Below, piece after piece: positions 9,594-19,270 of a stretch of DNA of 64,000 bases. The DNA lies in assembly GCF_011516645.4 (NCBI RefSeq), contig NZ_CP088285.1:3800501-3864500 (forward strand). The letters are read 5' to 3'. The DNA is from Bradyrhizobium septentrionale (GTDB lineage: Bacteria > Pseudomonadota > Alphaproteobacteria > Rhizobiales > Xanthobacteraceae). A model generated the notes under the pieces. It was not told the DNA's origin, searched no databases, and saw only the letters and a list, made by a program, of their open reading frames with translations. Position 1 is the first letter of the stretch. Each line of letters starts with the position of its first letter. The position numbers and the translations under genes are program-made.

Positions 9594-10965
9594 AGCGCTG
9601 GCTCAACAATTTGTAGATCGCGCGTGCGGCCTGGCACTCGCCGCCTTCGGGGCGGCCGGGTTTTGCGGACGGCGTCCAGCCGTAGATGTCGACATGCAGC
9701 CAGCTTCTCGCCTGCTCGACAAAGCGCTGCAGGAACAGCGCGCAGGTGATCGAGCCGGCGAAACCGCCTGACGGTGCGTTGGTGATGTGGGCGGTCTTGG
9801 AGTCGAGCCAGGCATCGTAGGCCGGCCACAGCGGCATGCGCCACAGCGGATCGTTCTCGCGTTTCGCATGGGCTGCGACGTCGCCGGCGAGCGTCTCGTC
9901 ATTGGTGTAGAACGGCGGCAAATCCGGGCCCAGCGCCACGCGCGCCGCACCGGTCAGCGTGCCCAGATCGACCAGCAGATCGGGCTGCTCCTCGTCGGCA
10001 AGCGCCAGCGCGTCGGCGAGCACCAGCCGTCCTTCGGCGTCGGTGTTGCCGATCTCGACGGTGATGCCCTTGCGCGACCTGAAGATGTCGAGCGGGCGGA
10101 ACGCATTGCCGGCAACCGCGTTCTCGACCGCCGGGATCAGCACGCGCAGCCGCACCTTCAGCTTTGCGTCCATTATCATCTGCGCCAGCGCCAGCACGTT
10201 GGCGGCGCCGCCCATGTCCTTCTTCATCAACAGCATGCCGCTCGACGGTTTGAGATCGAGCCCGCCGGTGTCGAAGCAGACGCCCTTGCCGACCAGCGTC
10301 ACCTTCGGATGGGCCGGATCGCCCCAGCTCAGGTCGATCAGCCGCGGCGCGCGGGTCGATGCCATGCCGACGGCGTGGATCAGCGGAAAATTCTGCGCGA
10401 GCTCGTCGCCGCTGATGCAAGTGAAGTCGGCGCCGAACCGTGATGCCAGATCGTGCGCCACTTCGGCGAGTTCGGCCGGCCCCATATCGTTGGACGGCGT
10501 GTTGATGAGGTCGCGCGCCAGCGCCGCCGCATCCGCCATCCGTGTGATCTCGGCGGCATCGACGCCGTCGGGCGGCACCAGGCGAACCTCCGGCGTCTTG
10601 TTGGTGCGATAGCGAGCGAAGCGATAGCAGCCGAGCGCGAAGGCGAGCGCGGCGAGCCTGGTGTCATGCGGCGCATTGGCAAAGCGGTAGACGCCCGGCG
10701 GCAGCAGGCCGGGCAGAGCGCCTGGCCGGAACGGATCGGGTGATCTGCCACTGGCATCCTCGAGGCCGAACAGCACCTGCGCGATGCTGCCGTCGGCGGC
10801 CGGCAAGGCGAGGGACTTGCCGGGCTTCGCCTCAAACCCATTCGCCTCCGCGAACTGGCGTGCCGCTGCCGGCAGCTCGCTCCGAATCGCATCCCATGTC
10901 GACTTGGTGACGAAGGTGATTGGTGTGACGGCGGTAGCGGGTGCGGTCTCGAACACGGATGGCAT
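9586..10965 (-). CDS. M17 leucyl aminopeptidase family protein
   Basis: A 459-residue cytosolic metallo-aminopeptidase that would release N-terminal residues from peptides. The active-site signature NTDAEGRLVLADAL and the metal-binding segment GKGVCFDTGG with KKDMGG are intact. The open frame runs further upstream, but the first 40 residues are basic and unlike the family, so the ATG at 10965 is chosen. The downstream NlpC/P60 gene overlaps its last 8 bases. Together they could complete breakdown of peptides brought in by the yej-type importer next door, which is inference from position. Confidence 0.9.
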   Translation of the reverse strand: MPSVFETAPATAVTPITFVTKSTWDAIRSELPAAARQFAEANGFEAKPGKSLALPAADGSIAQVLFGLEDASGRSPDPFRPGALPGLLPPGVYRFANAPHDTRLAALAFALGCYRFARYRTNKTPEVRLVPPDGVDAAEITRMADAAALARDLINTPSNDMGPAELAEVAHDLASRFGADFTCISGDELAQNFPLIHAVGMASTRAPRLIDLSWGDPAHPKVTLVGKGVCFDTGGLDLKPSSGMLLMKKDMGGAANVLALAQMIMDAKLKVRLRVLIPAVENAVAGNAFRPLDIFRSRKGITVEIGNTDAEGRLVLADALALADEEQPDLLVDLGTLTGAARVALGPDLPPFYTNDETLAGDVAAHAKRENDPLWRMPLWPAYDAWLDSKTAHITNAPSGGFAGSITCALFLQRFVEQARSWLHVDIYGWTPSAKPGRPEGGECQAARAIYKLLSQRYA

Positions 10966-11172
10966 GCGGCTCTCGGCTGTTCTGGCGTCGTGGGTGGCTA
11001 CTACACGCCTTTCGCGGTGGATGGTAGCGCACGAGCGGTTCACGCGACGTGCAGGACCGGAACCGGGCCCGCCGGTTGCCAGCACCGCCAGTTAACCAGA
11101 CGTTAGGGTTAACAGTCTATTGCTGGCACGCTCGGCTGGAACCATTCGCCCGATTTCGTGAGTCACAGTGAC

Positions 11173-11970
11173 ATGCGTCGACAGTCCAACCTGACCCGGC
11201 ATCTCGCTTCCGCAGCCCTCGTGGCGGTCTTCGCCGCTGGCCTTGGCGGCTGCCAGACCATGTCCGATGTGACGGGATCGATTGCGTCCAAGTCGGATCC
11301 GGTGCCCGATGATCCGCGCCGTGCCGCCGATGTTTATGGCGAGCGTTATCGCAAGAATCCCAAGGATGTCGACGCCGCGATCGCCTACGGCCAGGCGTTG
11401 CGCATGAGCGGACAGCGCTCGCAGGCCTGCGCCATGCTGGAGCAGGCCACGATCGCCAATCCCGGCAACAAGGCTTTGCTCGCTGCCTATGGCCGCGCGC
11501 TGGCCGACAACGGCAATTCGCAGGCCGCGTTCGACGTGCTGAGCCGCGCCCACAGTCCGGACAATCCGGACTGGCGGATCCTGTCGGTGCAGGGAACCAC
11601 CCTCGACAAGATGAACCGGCACGAAGAGGCGCGGCGCTATTACGCGAGCGCGCTGCGACTGGCCCCGGACGAGCCGTCGGTGCTGTCCAATCTCGGCCTG
11701 TCCTACATGCTGACCAAGGAATTGCCGAAAGCGGAAGAGACGCTGCGCCAGGCCTATGCCAGCGCCCGCGCCGACACCCGTATCAGGCAGAACCTTGCGC
11801 TCGTGGTCGGCCTTCAGGGTCGCTTCGGGGAGGCCGAAACCATCGTCAAGGCCGACCTGCCGGCAGACGAGGCGGCGGCCAACGTCGCCTATCTCCGCGA
11901 CATGCTGAACCGCAAGGACGGACCGCGGACCGCGTCGCGCGCCGCCCCTGTCGTCGCCAAGGACGACTAG
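11173..11970 (+). CDS. tadD: TPR lipoprotein, TadD-like pilus assembly protein
   Basis: A 265-residue predicted lipoprotein with a basic start, a hydrophobic stretch and lipobox GLGGC (Cys27). Tandem tetratricopeptide repeats cover roughly residues 50-240 (for example DVDAAIAYGQAL and PSVLSNLGLSYML). TadD helps assemble the Tad outer-membrane secretin. It lies tail-to-tail with the tadC end of the pilus cluster. A GTG at 11158 in the same frame could also start it; the ATG gives the more usual lipoprotein leader. Confidence 0.82.
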   Translation: MRRQSNLTRHLASAALVAVFAAGLGGCQTMSDVTGSIASKSDPVPDDPRRAADVYGERYRKNPKDVDAAIAYGQALRMSGQRSQACAMLEQATIANPGNKALLAAYGRALADNGNSQAAFDVLSRAHSPDNPDWRILSVQGTTLDKMNRHEEARRYYASALRLAPDEPSVLSNLGLSYMLTKELPKAEETLRQAYASARADTRIRQNLALVVGLQGRFGEAETIVKADLPADEAAANVAYLRDMLNRKDGPRTASRAAPVVAKDD

Positions 11971-11985
11971 CCAACACGGCAACTT

Positions 11986-12280
11986 CCATACCTCCCCTTG
12001 AAAAGGGGAGGTCGCTTTGCTCGCAGAGCAAAGCGGGTGGGATCTGCTTTCTCCGCATGCAGCGTCGTCTGCGGCAGACCCCCATCCCGGCCTTCGCCCT
12101 TTCAGGGGGAAGGGGAAGACAGACCTTCATTCGGGCTGTGTGTTCCCCATACCTCCCCTTGAAAAGGGGAGGTCGCTTTGCTCGCAGAGCAAAGCGGGTG
12201 GGGATCTGCTTTCTCCGCATGCAGCGTCGTCTGCGGCAGCCCCCCATCCCGGCCTTCCCCCTTTCAGGGGGAAGGAGAAG
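11986..12280. repeat. Tandem pair of ~133-bp palindrome-rich repeats
   Basis: Two near-identical units lie at 11986-12118 and 12147-12280. Each contains inverted arms: CCTCCCCTTGAAAAGGGGAGG-like, CTTTGCTCGCAGAGCAAAG and CCCTTTCAGGGGG-like. They fill most of the 332-base gap between convergent tadD and tadC, and I see no gene there. The block probably forms strong hairpins in either transcript. Confidence 0.85.
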
Positions 12281-12302
12281 GCGGTCGGCGCGGCGGCGCC
12301 GC

Positions 12303-13277
12303 TCAGTGCATCGTAGCGATCTTGATGTAGGACGGCCCGAGGATCACGATGAACAGGCAGGGCAGGAAGAACAGGATCATCGGCACGGTCAGCTTGGGCG
12401 GCAGTGAAGCCGCCTTCTTCTCGGCCTCGTTCATGCGCATATCGCGGTTTTCCTGCGCCATCACGCGCAGGCTCTGGCCGAGCGGCGTGCCGTAGCGTTC
12501 GGATTGCTGCAGGGCCATGCACACCGACTTCACGCCCTCAAGCCCGGTGCGGCGCGCCAAATTCTCGTAGGCAGTCCTGCGGTCCTGCAGGTAGGACAAT
12601 TCCGCGGTCGTCAGCGCGAATTCCTCCGACAGCGCGACCGACTGTCCGACGATCTCGTTGGCGACTTTGCGGAAGGCGACCTCGACCGACATGCCCGACT
12701 CGATGCAGATCAGCAGCAGGTCGAGCGAATCAGGGAAGGCACGCTTGATCTGGAGCTGGCGCTTGGAGATCGCGTTCTTCAGGAACAGCATCGGCGCCTG
12801 GAGGCCGGCATAGGCCGCGCCGACGCAAATGCCGATCTTGAGCGTGAGCGACCAGGTCGCGCCGGCGATGAAGAACGTATAGATGATCGCGGCGAGCAGC
12901 ATCACGACCGGCGTCGCCGCGCGTGCTGCCAGGAAATAGACGTAAGGGGCGTGGCCGCGATAGCCGGCCATCACGAGCTTGTCGAGCGCCGCCTCCTGGG
13001 CCAGCCATTTGGTGAGGTTGAGGTCATCCACCATCCTGGAGACGGCCTGCTTCGGCGTCTGGCGCAGCGTCACCTTCTCCGACTTGGAGAGCCGATCGCG
13101 TTCGCGCTGCCGCAGACGTTCGCGCTCGCTGGCGACCGCCTTCATGCGCTTGTCGAGGTCGCCGCCGGCGAGCAGCGGCATCACCAGCGTGTAGACCGTC
13201 GCGCTTGCCGCGAAGAAGGCAAGCAGCATGGTCATGAACCTGACGTCGTGGAGCTTGGCGATAAGGAAATCAATCAT
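12303..13277 (-). CDS. tadC: Tad pilus inner-membrane platform protein TadC
   Basis: A 324-residue type II secretion F-family protein with a hydrophobic N-terminus, a central F domain (about residues 160-285, with ICIESGMSVEVAF) and C-terminal helices. With TadB it forms the platform on which Flp pilin is assembled. It is the last gene of the minus-strand cpa/tad operon, 9 bases after tadB. The downstream repeat block may end the transcript. Confidence 0.92.
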   Translation of the reverse strand: MIDFLIAKLHDVRFMTMLLAFFAASATVYTLVMPLLAGGDLDKRMKAVASERERLRQRERDRLSKSEKVTLRQTPKQAVSRMVDDLNLTKWLAQEAALDKLVMAGYRGHAPYVYFLAARAATPVVMLLAAIIYTFFIAGATWSLTLKIGICVGAAYAGLQAPMLFLKNAISKRQLQIKRAFPDSLDLLLICIESGMSVEVAFRKVANEIVGQSVALSEEFALTTAELSYLQDRRTAYENLARRTGLEGVKSVCMALQQSERYGTPLGQSLRVMAQENRDMRMNEAEKKAASLPPKLTVPMILFFLPCLFIVILGPSYIKIATMH

Positions 13278-13286
13278 GCTGCACCG

Positions 13287-14264
13287 TCAGAAATCGAAGT
13301 TGATCATCTTCTTCATCACCAGCACGCCCATCGACATCCAGACGGCGCAGGCGACCAGCATCAGCTGGCCCATCGAGTTGGTCCACAGCAGCGCGATGTA
13401 GTCCGGCGTCGTGAGGAACACGAGGATCATCACGATCGGCGGCAGCGAGCCGATGATGGCGGCGGAGGCTTTCGCTTCCATCGACATCGCCTGGATCTTC
13501 TCGGCCATCTTCTTGCGGTCGCGCAGCACCTTGGACAGATTGCCGAGCGCTTCCGACAGATTGCCGCCGGACTTCTGCTGGATCGCGATCACGATGCCGA
13601 AGAAGTTCGCTTCCGGCAGCGGCATGCGTTCATAGAGCCGGGAACAGGCCTCGCCGAGCGGCATGCCGATCGCCTGGGTCTCGATGATCGCGAGGAATTC
13701 GCTGCGCAGCGGCTCCGATGCGTCGTTGACGACCGCCTTGAGCGATTCGAACAGCGGCAGACCGGCCTTGATGCCGCGCACGATGACGTCGACGGCGTCG
13801 GGCAGCGCTCGCAGGAAGGCCTTCTCCCGCCGCTTCTTCAGCCAGCCGAGCAGCCAGCGCGGTACGCCGAGACCCATGGCAAACCCGATGCCGGCCGCGC
13901 CGAGCATGCCTCCGCCGGCCAGAAATGCCGCGCCGAATCCGAACAGGCCGAGGGCGCCGGAGATGATCCAGAATTTCTGCTCGGACCACTCCAGTCCGGC
14001 CTGCGAGATGCGCATGCCGAGCGGGACTTTCCTGTCCTTCTGCCGCCGCGCCTCGAGCTCCTTCAACGATCCCTCGACCTGCTCGCGGCGCGAGCGTTGC
14101 GTGCGGTCGACAGCTCGTGTCGTCGTAGGCTCGCTGCGCGCCACCGATGCGCGGCGGGACTCGGCCTTCTTCTCCCCGGAGAGGTAGGGATACAGGAAGA
14201 CCCAGGCGATGCCGCCCACGGTCGTGGCGGCGAGGAAGGCCAGGGCAAGGGTTTGCGTCTGCAT
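13287..14264 (-). CDS. tadB: Tad pilus inner-membrane platform protein TadB
   Basis: A 325-residue paralogue of TadC with an N-terminal helix, a basic cytoplasmic segment (about residues 35-85), two more hydrophobic segments and an F domain (GIKAGLPLFESLKAV). It pairs with TadC under the CpaF ATPase. It lies 11 bases after cpaF and 9 bases before tadC. Confidence 0.92.
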   Translation of the reverse strand: MQTQTLALAFLAATTVGGIAWVFLYPYLSGEKKAESRRASVARSEPTTTRAVDRTQRSRREQVEGSLKELEARRQKDRKVPLGMRISQAGLEWSEQKFWIISGALGLFGFGAAFLAGGGMLGAAGIGFAMGLGVPRWLLGWLKKRREKAFLRALPDAVDVIVRGIKAGLPLFESLKAVVNDASEPLRSEFLAIIETQAIGMPLGEACSRLYERMPLPEANFFGIVIAIQQKSGGNLSEALGNLSKVLRDRKKMAEKIQAMSMEAKASAAIIGSLPPIVMILVFLTTPDYIALLWTNSMGQLMLVACAVWMSMGVLVMKKMINFDF

Positions 14265-14275
14265 CCTGCGTTCCC

Positions 14276-15739
14276 CTAGACCGGCGCCGGCGCGTCGGAG
14301 GCGTCGAGCGCCGCCGCAAGCCGCTTCTCTTCATTGTAGTAGCGCGCACGCTCCCAGAAGCGCGGCCGGCCGATGCCGGTGGAGCGGTGCTTGCCGATGA
14401 TCTTGCCGTTGGCGTCTTCCCCGACCACGTCGTAGAGGAAGACATCCTGGGTGATGATGGTGTCGCCTTCCATGCCCATCACCTCGGTGATGTGCGTGAT
14501 GCGACGCGAACCGTCGCGCAGGCGCGCCGCCTGCACGATGATGTCGACCGAGGCGCAGATCATCTCGCGGATGGTCCGCGACGGAAGCGAGAAGCCGCCC
14601 ATCGTGATCATGGATTCGCAGCGCGACAGTGCTTCGCGCGGATTGTTGGCGTGCAGCGTGCCCATCGAGCCGTCGTGGCCGGTGTTCATCGCCTGCAACA
14701 GGTCGAACGCCTCGGGTCCGCGGACTTCGCCGACGATGATCCGCTCCGGGCGCATACGCAGGCAGTTGCGCACCAGTTCGCGCATCGTCACCTGGCCCTC
14801 GCCCTCGATGTTCGGCGGCCGGGTTTCCAGCCGCACCACATGCGGCTGCTGCAGCTGGAGTTCGGCGGCGTCTTCGCAGGTGATGATGCGTTCGTCGTGC
14901 TCGATATAGTTGGTCAGGCAGTTCAGCAGCGTGGTCTTGCCGGAGCCGGTACCGCCGGAGATGATCACGTTGCAGCGGACCCGGCCGATGATCTGCAGGA
15001 TGCTGGCGCCTTCCGGCGTGATAGCGCCGAACTTGACGAGCTGGTCCAGCGTCAGCTTGTCCTTCTTGAATTTGCGGATGGTGAGTGCGGGGCCGTCGAT
15101 CGCCAGCGGCGGCACGATGGCATTGACGCGCGAGCCGTCGGCGAGGCGGGCGTCGCAGATCGGCGAGGATTCGTCGACGCGCCGGCCGACCTGGCTGACG
15201 ATGCGCTGGCAGATGTTGAGCAGCTGCTGGTTGTCGCGAAAGCGGATGCCGGTGCGCTGAATCTTGCCGGCGACTTCGATGAACACGGTGCCGGCGCCGT
15301 TGACCATGATGTCGGCGATGTCGTCGCGCGACAGCAAGGGCTCCAGCGGTCCGTAGCCGAGCACGTCGTTGCAGATGTCGTCGAGCAGCTCTTCCTGCTC
15401 GGCGATCGACATCACGATGTTCTTGATCGCGATGATCTCGTTGACGATGTCGCGGATTTCCTCGCGCGCCGACTCGCTGTCCAGCTTGGCGAGCTGGGCA
15501 AGGTCGATCGCCTCGATCAGGGCGCCGAAGATCGTCGCCTTGACCTGATAATAGTTGTCCGAGCGGCGGGCTTCGACGGTTGGGGCCGGCGGCGGCTTGG
15601 CCGGAGCCAGCGGCGGCGACGAGATCGTGGGCGCGACGGACTCGCGCGCCATCGGTGGCGCGCCGGCGGGCTCCGGCGCCTGAAAGGCGGGCTTGGGTGC
15701 CCGCACGTCCCCATCGTTTCCGCTACGCTTACCAAACAC
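14276..15739 (-). CDS. cpaF: Pilus assembly ATPase CpaF (TadA)
   Basis: A 487-residue secretion ATPase that drives Flp pilus extension. A Pro/Ala-rich N-terminal 60 residues precede the conserved domain. Walker A is [11 protein letters not shown], and the Asp box, Walker B region and His box (MGTLHANNP) are present. The start is GTG at 15739. It sits in the order cpaE, cpaF, tadB, tadC typical of alphaproteobacterial loci. Confidence 0.95.
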   Translation of the reverse strand: MFGKRSGNDGDVRAPKPAFQAPEPAGAPPMARESVAPTISSPPLAPAKPPPAPTVEARRSDNYYQVKATIFGALIEAIDLAQLAKLDSESAREEIRDIVNEIIAIKNIVMSIAEQEELLDDICNDVLGYGPLEPLLSRDDIADIMVNGAGTVFIEVAGKIQRTGIRFRDNQQLLNICQRIVSQVGRRVDESSPICDARLADGSRVNAIVPPLAIDGPALTIRKFKKDKLTLDQLVKFGAITPEGASILQIIGRVRCNVIISGGTGSGKTTLLNCLTNYIEHDERIITCEDAAELQLQQPHVVRLETRPPNIEGEGQVTMRELVRNCLRMRPERIIVGEVRGPEAFDLLQAMNTGHDGSMGTLHANNPREALSRCESMITMGGFSLPSRTIREMICASVDIIVQAARLRDGSRRITHITEVMGMEGDTIITQDVFLYDVVGEDANGKIIGKHRSTGIGRPRFWERARYYNEEKRLAAALDASDAPAPV

Positions 15740-15763
15740 GACGTCTTGACTCCACGCGGGCCA

Positions 15764-17032
15764 CTATTTGGACCGCAGCTTTTCGAGCAGGGGCGACAGG
15801 AAGGACCCCCTCGGCTTCTTGGTCTCGCCGCGGCCTGTCAGCCGCTGCGCCATCTGCAGGAACATCTCGACCGCGCGGTGATTGGCGGAAATTTCCGCGA
15901 TCATCTGGCCGTTGTTGGCGGCCGAACCGAAGATCTGCGGATCGAACGGGATGGCGGCGATCGGCTGGCTCTCGATCGCCTTGGCGAATTCGCCCGCGGC
16001 GATCTCCGGCCGTTTCGGCACGCCGACCTGGTTGAGGCAGTACAGCGGCGCGCGGTCGTTGGGCCGGGATGCCTTCAGGAGGTCGAACATGTTCTTGGCG
16101 TTGCGCAGATTGGCGAGATCGGGCGCCGCCACGATCAGGATGTCGTCGGCCGCGATCAATGCGCGCTTGGTCCAGCCGGACCATTGGTGCGGCACGTCGA
16201 GCACGATGCAGGGCATCGTGGTGCGCAGCGTATCGAAGATCGCATCGAACGCTTCGGCGCCGAAATCGTAGACCTTGTCGAGCGTGGCCGGCGCCGCGAG
16301 CAGGCTCAGATGGTCGGTGCATTTCGACAGCAGGCGGTCGACGAAGGCGGTATCGACGCGGTCCGGCGAGAACACGGCGTCCGCGATGCCTTGCGCCGGG
16401 TCCTGGTTGTAGTTGAGGCCGGCGGTGCCGAACGCGAGGTCGAGGTCGGCGACCACGGAATCCAGCGCCAGATCGCGGGCGATCGCCCAAGCGACGTTGT
16501 GGGCGATCGTCGAGGCGCCGACGCCGCCCTTGGCGCCGACGACGGCGACGATGCGGCCGACCGCCTTGGCTTCCGGCGCCGAGAACAGGTTGCAGACCGC
16601 GCGCACCACATCGATTGCATGGGCAGGCGCGATCACATAGTCGCTGACGCCGCGGCGCACCAGTTCGCGATACAGCGTGACGTCGTTGACGCGGCCGATC
16701 ACGACCACGCGGGTGCCGGCGTCGCACACCGTGGCGAGCTGGTCGAGGCCGGTCAGGATGTCGCCGCGGCCCTCGGTCTCGAGGATGATGACGTTCGGCG
16801 TTGGCGCCGAGCGATACGCCTCGACGGCGGCGGCCATGCCGCCCATCTGGATCTTGAGGTGGGCCTTGGCCAGCCGGCGATCCTCGCCTGCCGACTGTAC
16901 GGCGGCGGCGGTCTCGACCGTTTCGCAGAACGCTTGAACCGAAACCCGTGGCGCCGGAGCAATATGGTCGTCCACGGCCTGCGACGTGGCGTCCGTCTGC
17001 TCTTCGGAGTTTTGCTGCGCGTAGGTGATCAT
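15764..17032 (-). CDS. cpaE: Pilus localisation ATPase CpaE (TadZ)
   Basis: A 422-residue protein with a receiver-like N-terminal domain (about residues 70-160) and a MinD/ParA-like ATPase domain. Its P-loop reads GAKGGVGAST, keeping the first Lys but having Ala where canonical ParA proteins have the second Lys. CpaE/TadZ proteins place the pilus machine at the pole. The start overlaps the cpaD stop by 4 bases. It is not a plasmid partition protein, as the neighbours show. Confidence 0.93.
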   Translation of the reverse strand: MITYAQQNSEEQTDATSQAVDDHIAPAPRVSVQAFCETVETAAAVQSAGEDRRLAKAHLKIQMGGMAAAVEAYRSAPTPNVIILETEGRGDILTGLDQLATVCDAGTRVVVIGRVNDVTLYRELVRRGVSDYVIAPAHAIDVVRAVCNLFSAPEAKAVGRIVAVVGAKGGVGASTIAHNVAWAIARDLALDSVVADLDLAFGTAGLNYNQDPAQGIADAVFSPDRVDTAFVDRLLSKCTDHLSLLAAPATLDKVYDFGAEAFDAIFDTLRTTMPCIVLDVPHQWSGWTKRALIAADDILIVAAPDLANLRNAKNMFDLLKASRPNDRAPLYCLNQVGVPKRPEIAAGEFAKAIESQPIAAIPFDPQIFGSAANNGQMIAEISANHRAVEMFLQMAQRLTGRGETKKPRGSFLSPLLEKLRSK

Positions 17033-17778
17033 TTTCCTGTATCGCTTAGCTTGGCCCTGTCGGACTCGGGATACGTCGTGGCGGTGGTGGTGCCCTTGCG
17101 ATACTTGTCAAAGGCGATATTGCGACGCGACGTGTAGGCAGGGGTCTCCGCGCGCGGCTGCACGAGGTCAGACGGGTTTTCGACCATGGCGGCGAGGTTG
17201 CGCTGATTGGCGCAGCCGAAATTGTAGTACTGCTGGTTCTCGATGTAGGCCCTGTTGTGGATCGACGGGCCGAGGTCGTCCGGCCAGAGGCCGCACGGCC
17301 CCGCGGTGGCCTTCATCTTTGGATAGTTCACCCGGATCGCCGGCATCATCCGCGGATCGTCGGGGTGATATTTGCGAACCAGCATCCCGCGCGGCGGCAC
17401 GCCGGCGGCGGCGAAGGTGGCCTGGATCTCGCGCAGGGATTCCTGGGCGGGCCGGGCGTTCGGCGTGTCGACCGGCACGTCGATCGTCACGGCGCCGGTT
17501 CCCTCGCGCATCCAGTCGCCTGCCATCTCTATCACCGAGGCGCGCTGATCAGCGGTCAGGCCGCCGCGGCTGCGGCCGACGAACACCACGATCGAGCGAT
17601 CGGCCTCGGTCACCGAGATCGGATGACGCTGGCGATAGTCGGCGGGGGCGTCCAACGCGAAACTGTTGTCGGCGGCGTGCTGGCAGGCGCCGAGCGTCAC
17701 GGCAAGGCCGACGATGGCCGCTGCGATAGCGATCGGGCGCTTGGTACCGGCGGGTGTCCTGGATGTGGTCTGTGTCAT
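17029..17778 (-). CDS. cpaD: Pilus biogenesis lipoprotein CpaD
   Basis: A 249-residue secreted protein. The hydrophobic leader ends in a lipobox-like LGAC, followed by the CpaD domain. The motif NFGCANQRNLAAMVENPSDL near residues 205-225 is characteristic. It is thought to support the outer-membrane secretin. It lies 8 bases after cpaC and overlaps cpaE by 4 bases. Confidence 0.92.
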   Translation of the reverse strand: MTQTTSRTPAGTKRPIAIAAAIVGLAVTLGACQHAADNSFALDAPADYRQRHPISVTEADRSIVVFVGRSRGGLTADQRASVIEMAGDWMREGTGAVTIDVPVDTPNARPAQESLREIQATFAAAGVPPRGMLVRKYHPDDPRMMPAIRVNYPKMKATAGPCGLWPDDLGPSIHNRAYIENQQYYNFGCANQRNLAAMVENPSDLVQPRAETPAYTSRRNIAFDKYRKGTTTATTYPESDRAKLSDTGK

Positions 17779-17786
17779 CGTCCGCC

Positions 17787-19253
17787 TCAGTCCGTGATAA
17801 AGCCGTAGGTGCCGCGGTAATTCCGCGCCGGCTCGGTGCGGCCCGGCACGCCGTAGACGCGATTGATGCTGCCCAGCAGGTCGGCCTGCGGATCCGACGC
17901 ATTGGCGAAACCGTCATCCGGACGCGACAGGTCCTTCTGCGCCACCGCGCGAACGATATAGGGCGTCACCAGCACCATCATTTCGGTCTGGTTGTTGACG
18001 AAGTCGCGGCTGCGGAACAGCGTGCCGAGCACCGGCAGCGTCGACAGCCCGGGAAGGCCGTTGATCGCCTGCTTGGTCTGGTCCTGGATCAGGCCGGCCA
18101 TCGCCATCGAGCCGCCCGAGGGAATTTCCAGCGTGGTCTCTGCGCGGCGGGTCTTGATCGAAGGGATCGTCGTTCCGTTCGCACCGCCGGTCAGCGAGTT
18201 CTCGGTCGAGACTTCCGACACTTCTGTCATCACGCGCAGGCTGATCCGGCCTTCGGTCAGCACCACCGGCGTGAAGTTGAGCGAAATGCCGAATTTCTTG
18301 AAGCTGACGGTCTGAACGCACTGTCCGATCGCGCCGCTCGTCGTGGTTTGACAGGTCACGCCGGTCGGAATCGGAAATTCGCCGCCGGAGATGAAGGTCG
18401 CTGATTCGCCTGAGATCGCGGTCAGGTTCGGCTCGGCGAGCGTGCGGACGACGCCGGCGCTTTCCATGGCGCGGATCGTCGCGGAGACCGAGGGCGCCGA
18501 CCCGAACGAGGTGGTGATGGCGTTGTTGGGCACCAGCGCTGCGTTGTTTGCCGTAAACGGGTTGGCGTTGGCAAATTTCACCACCGCCGTGCCGTAATTG
18601 AGATTTGCGGTGAGGTCGATGCCGAGCTGCTTGATCAGGCTGCGCGAGACTTCGGCAACCGTGACTTTCAACATCACTTGGTCACGGCCGCGAACCGTGA
18701 TGGAATTCACGACCTTGTCGGTGCTGCCGACCAGCCGGGCGGCCATCTCGCCGGCCTGCTGCGCCTCGACCGGGCTCGCCGCACTGCCGGTCAGCACGAC
18801 GCCCTCGCCGACGCCCTCGATCTGGATGTCGGAATTCGGCATTGCCTGACGCAGCGCCGCACGGACACCGTTGAGGTCGCGCTTGACCGCGATGTCATAG
18901 GCCGCGATCTGCTGGCCGGCCGCATCGAAGAACACGATGTTGGTCTGGCCGACCGTCGCGCCGATGATGTAGGCGCGTTGCGCCGAGCGGAGCACGGCGT
19001 TGGCGATCTTCGGATCGGCGACCAGGACATCCTTGATGTCCCTGGGCAGATCGATCACCACCGATTTGCCGACGCCGAGCGCAAGGAAACGGGCGTTCAT
19101 CTGACCATCGGCCGCGGCAGGGGCGGCGGCGCGGTAGTCGCTCGCCACTACCGGTGTCAGCGCCGGGTTGAGCGTGAGCGCTGCGACCGCCGAGAACGAC
19201 AATGCGCGGACCATGTAGGCCCGCATCGTCCGTTGAGTTGCCCCGCCCTTCAT
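17787..19253 (-). CDS. cpaC: Outer-membrane secretin CpaC (RcpA)
   Basis: A 488-residue secretin that forms the outer-membrane channel for the Flp pilus. It has a signal peptide, a pilus-assembly N-domain (with VGKSVVIDLP), a BON-like segment around residues 110-185, and a C-terminal secretin domain. That domain contains VPVLGTLFRSRDF. Three in-frame starts exist (GTG 19274, ATG 19268, ATG 19253). I prefer 19253 because GAGGA sits about 6 bases ahead and the leader becomes a normal signal peptide. Confidence 0.93.
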   Translation of the reverse strand: MKGGATQRTMRAYMVRALSFSAVAALTLNPALTPVVASDYRAAAPAAADGQMNARFLALGVGKSVVIDLPRDIKDVLVADPKIANAVLRSAQRAYIIGATVGQTNIVFFDAAGQQIAAYDIAVKRDLNGVRAALRQAMPNSDIQIEGVGEGVVLTGSAASPVEAQQAGEMAARLVGSTDKVVNSITVRGRDQVMLKVTVAEVSRSLIKQLGIDLTANLNYGTAVVKFANANPFTANNAALVPNNAITTSFGSAPSVSATIRAMESAGVVRTLAEPNLTAISGESATFISGGEFPIPTGVTCQTTTSGAIGQCVQTVSFKKFGISLNFTPVVLTEGRISLRVMTEVSEVSTENSLTGGANGTTIPSIKTRRAETTLEIPSGGSMAMAGLIQDQTKQAINGLPGLSTLPVLGTLFRSRDFVNNQTEMMVLVTPYIVRAVAQKDLSRPDDGFANASDPQADLLGSINRVYGVPGRTEPARNYRGTYGFITD

Positions 19254-19270
19254 CACGTCTGTCCTCATGG

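Noticed and set aside
15764..17032. ParA/MinD-type partition protein
   Set aside because: The receiver-like N-terminus and place between cpaD and cpaF identify CpaE.
14147..17137. Open frame of 996 codons on the plus strand
   Set aside because: It runs antisense to cpaF and cpaE, whose motifs are complete. It is a codon-bias artefact.
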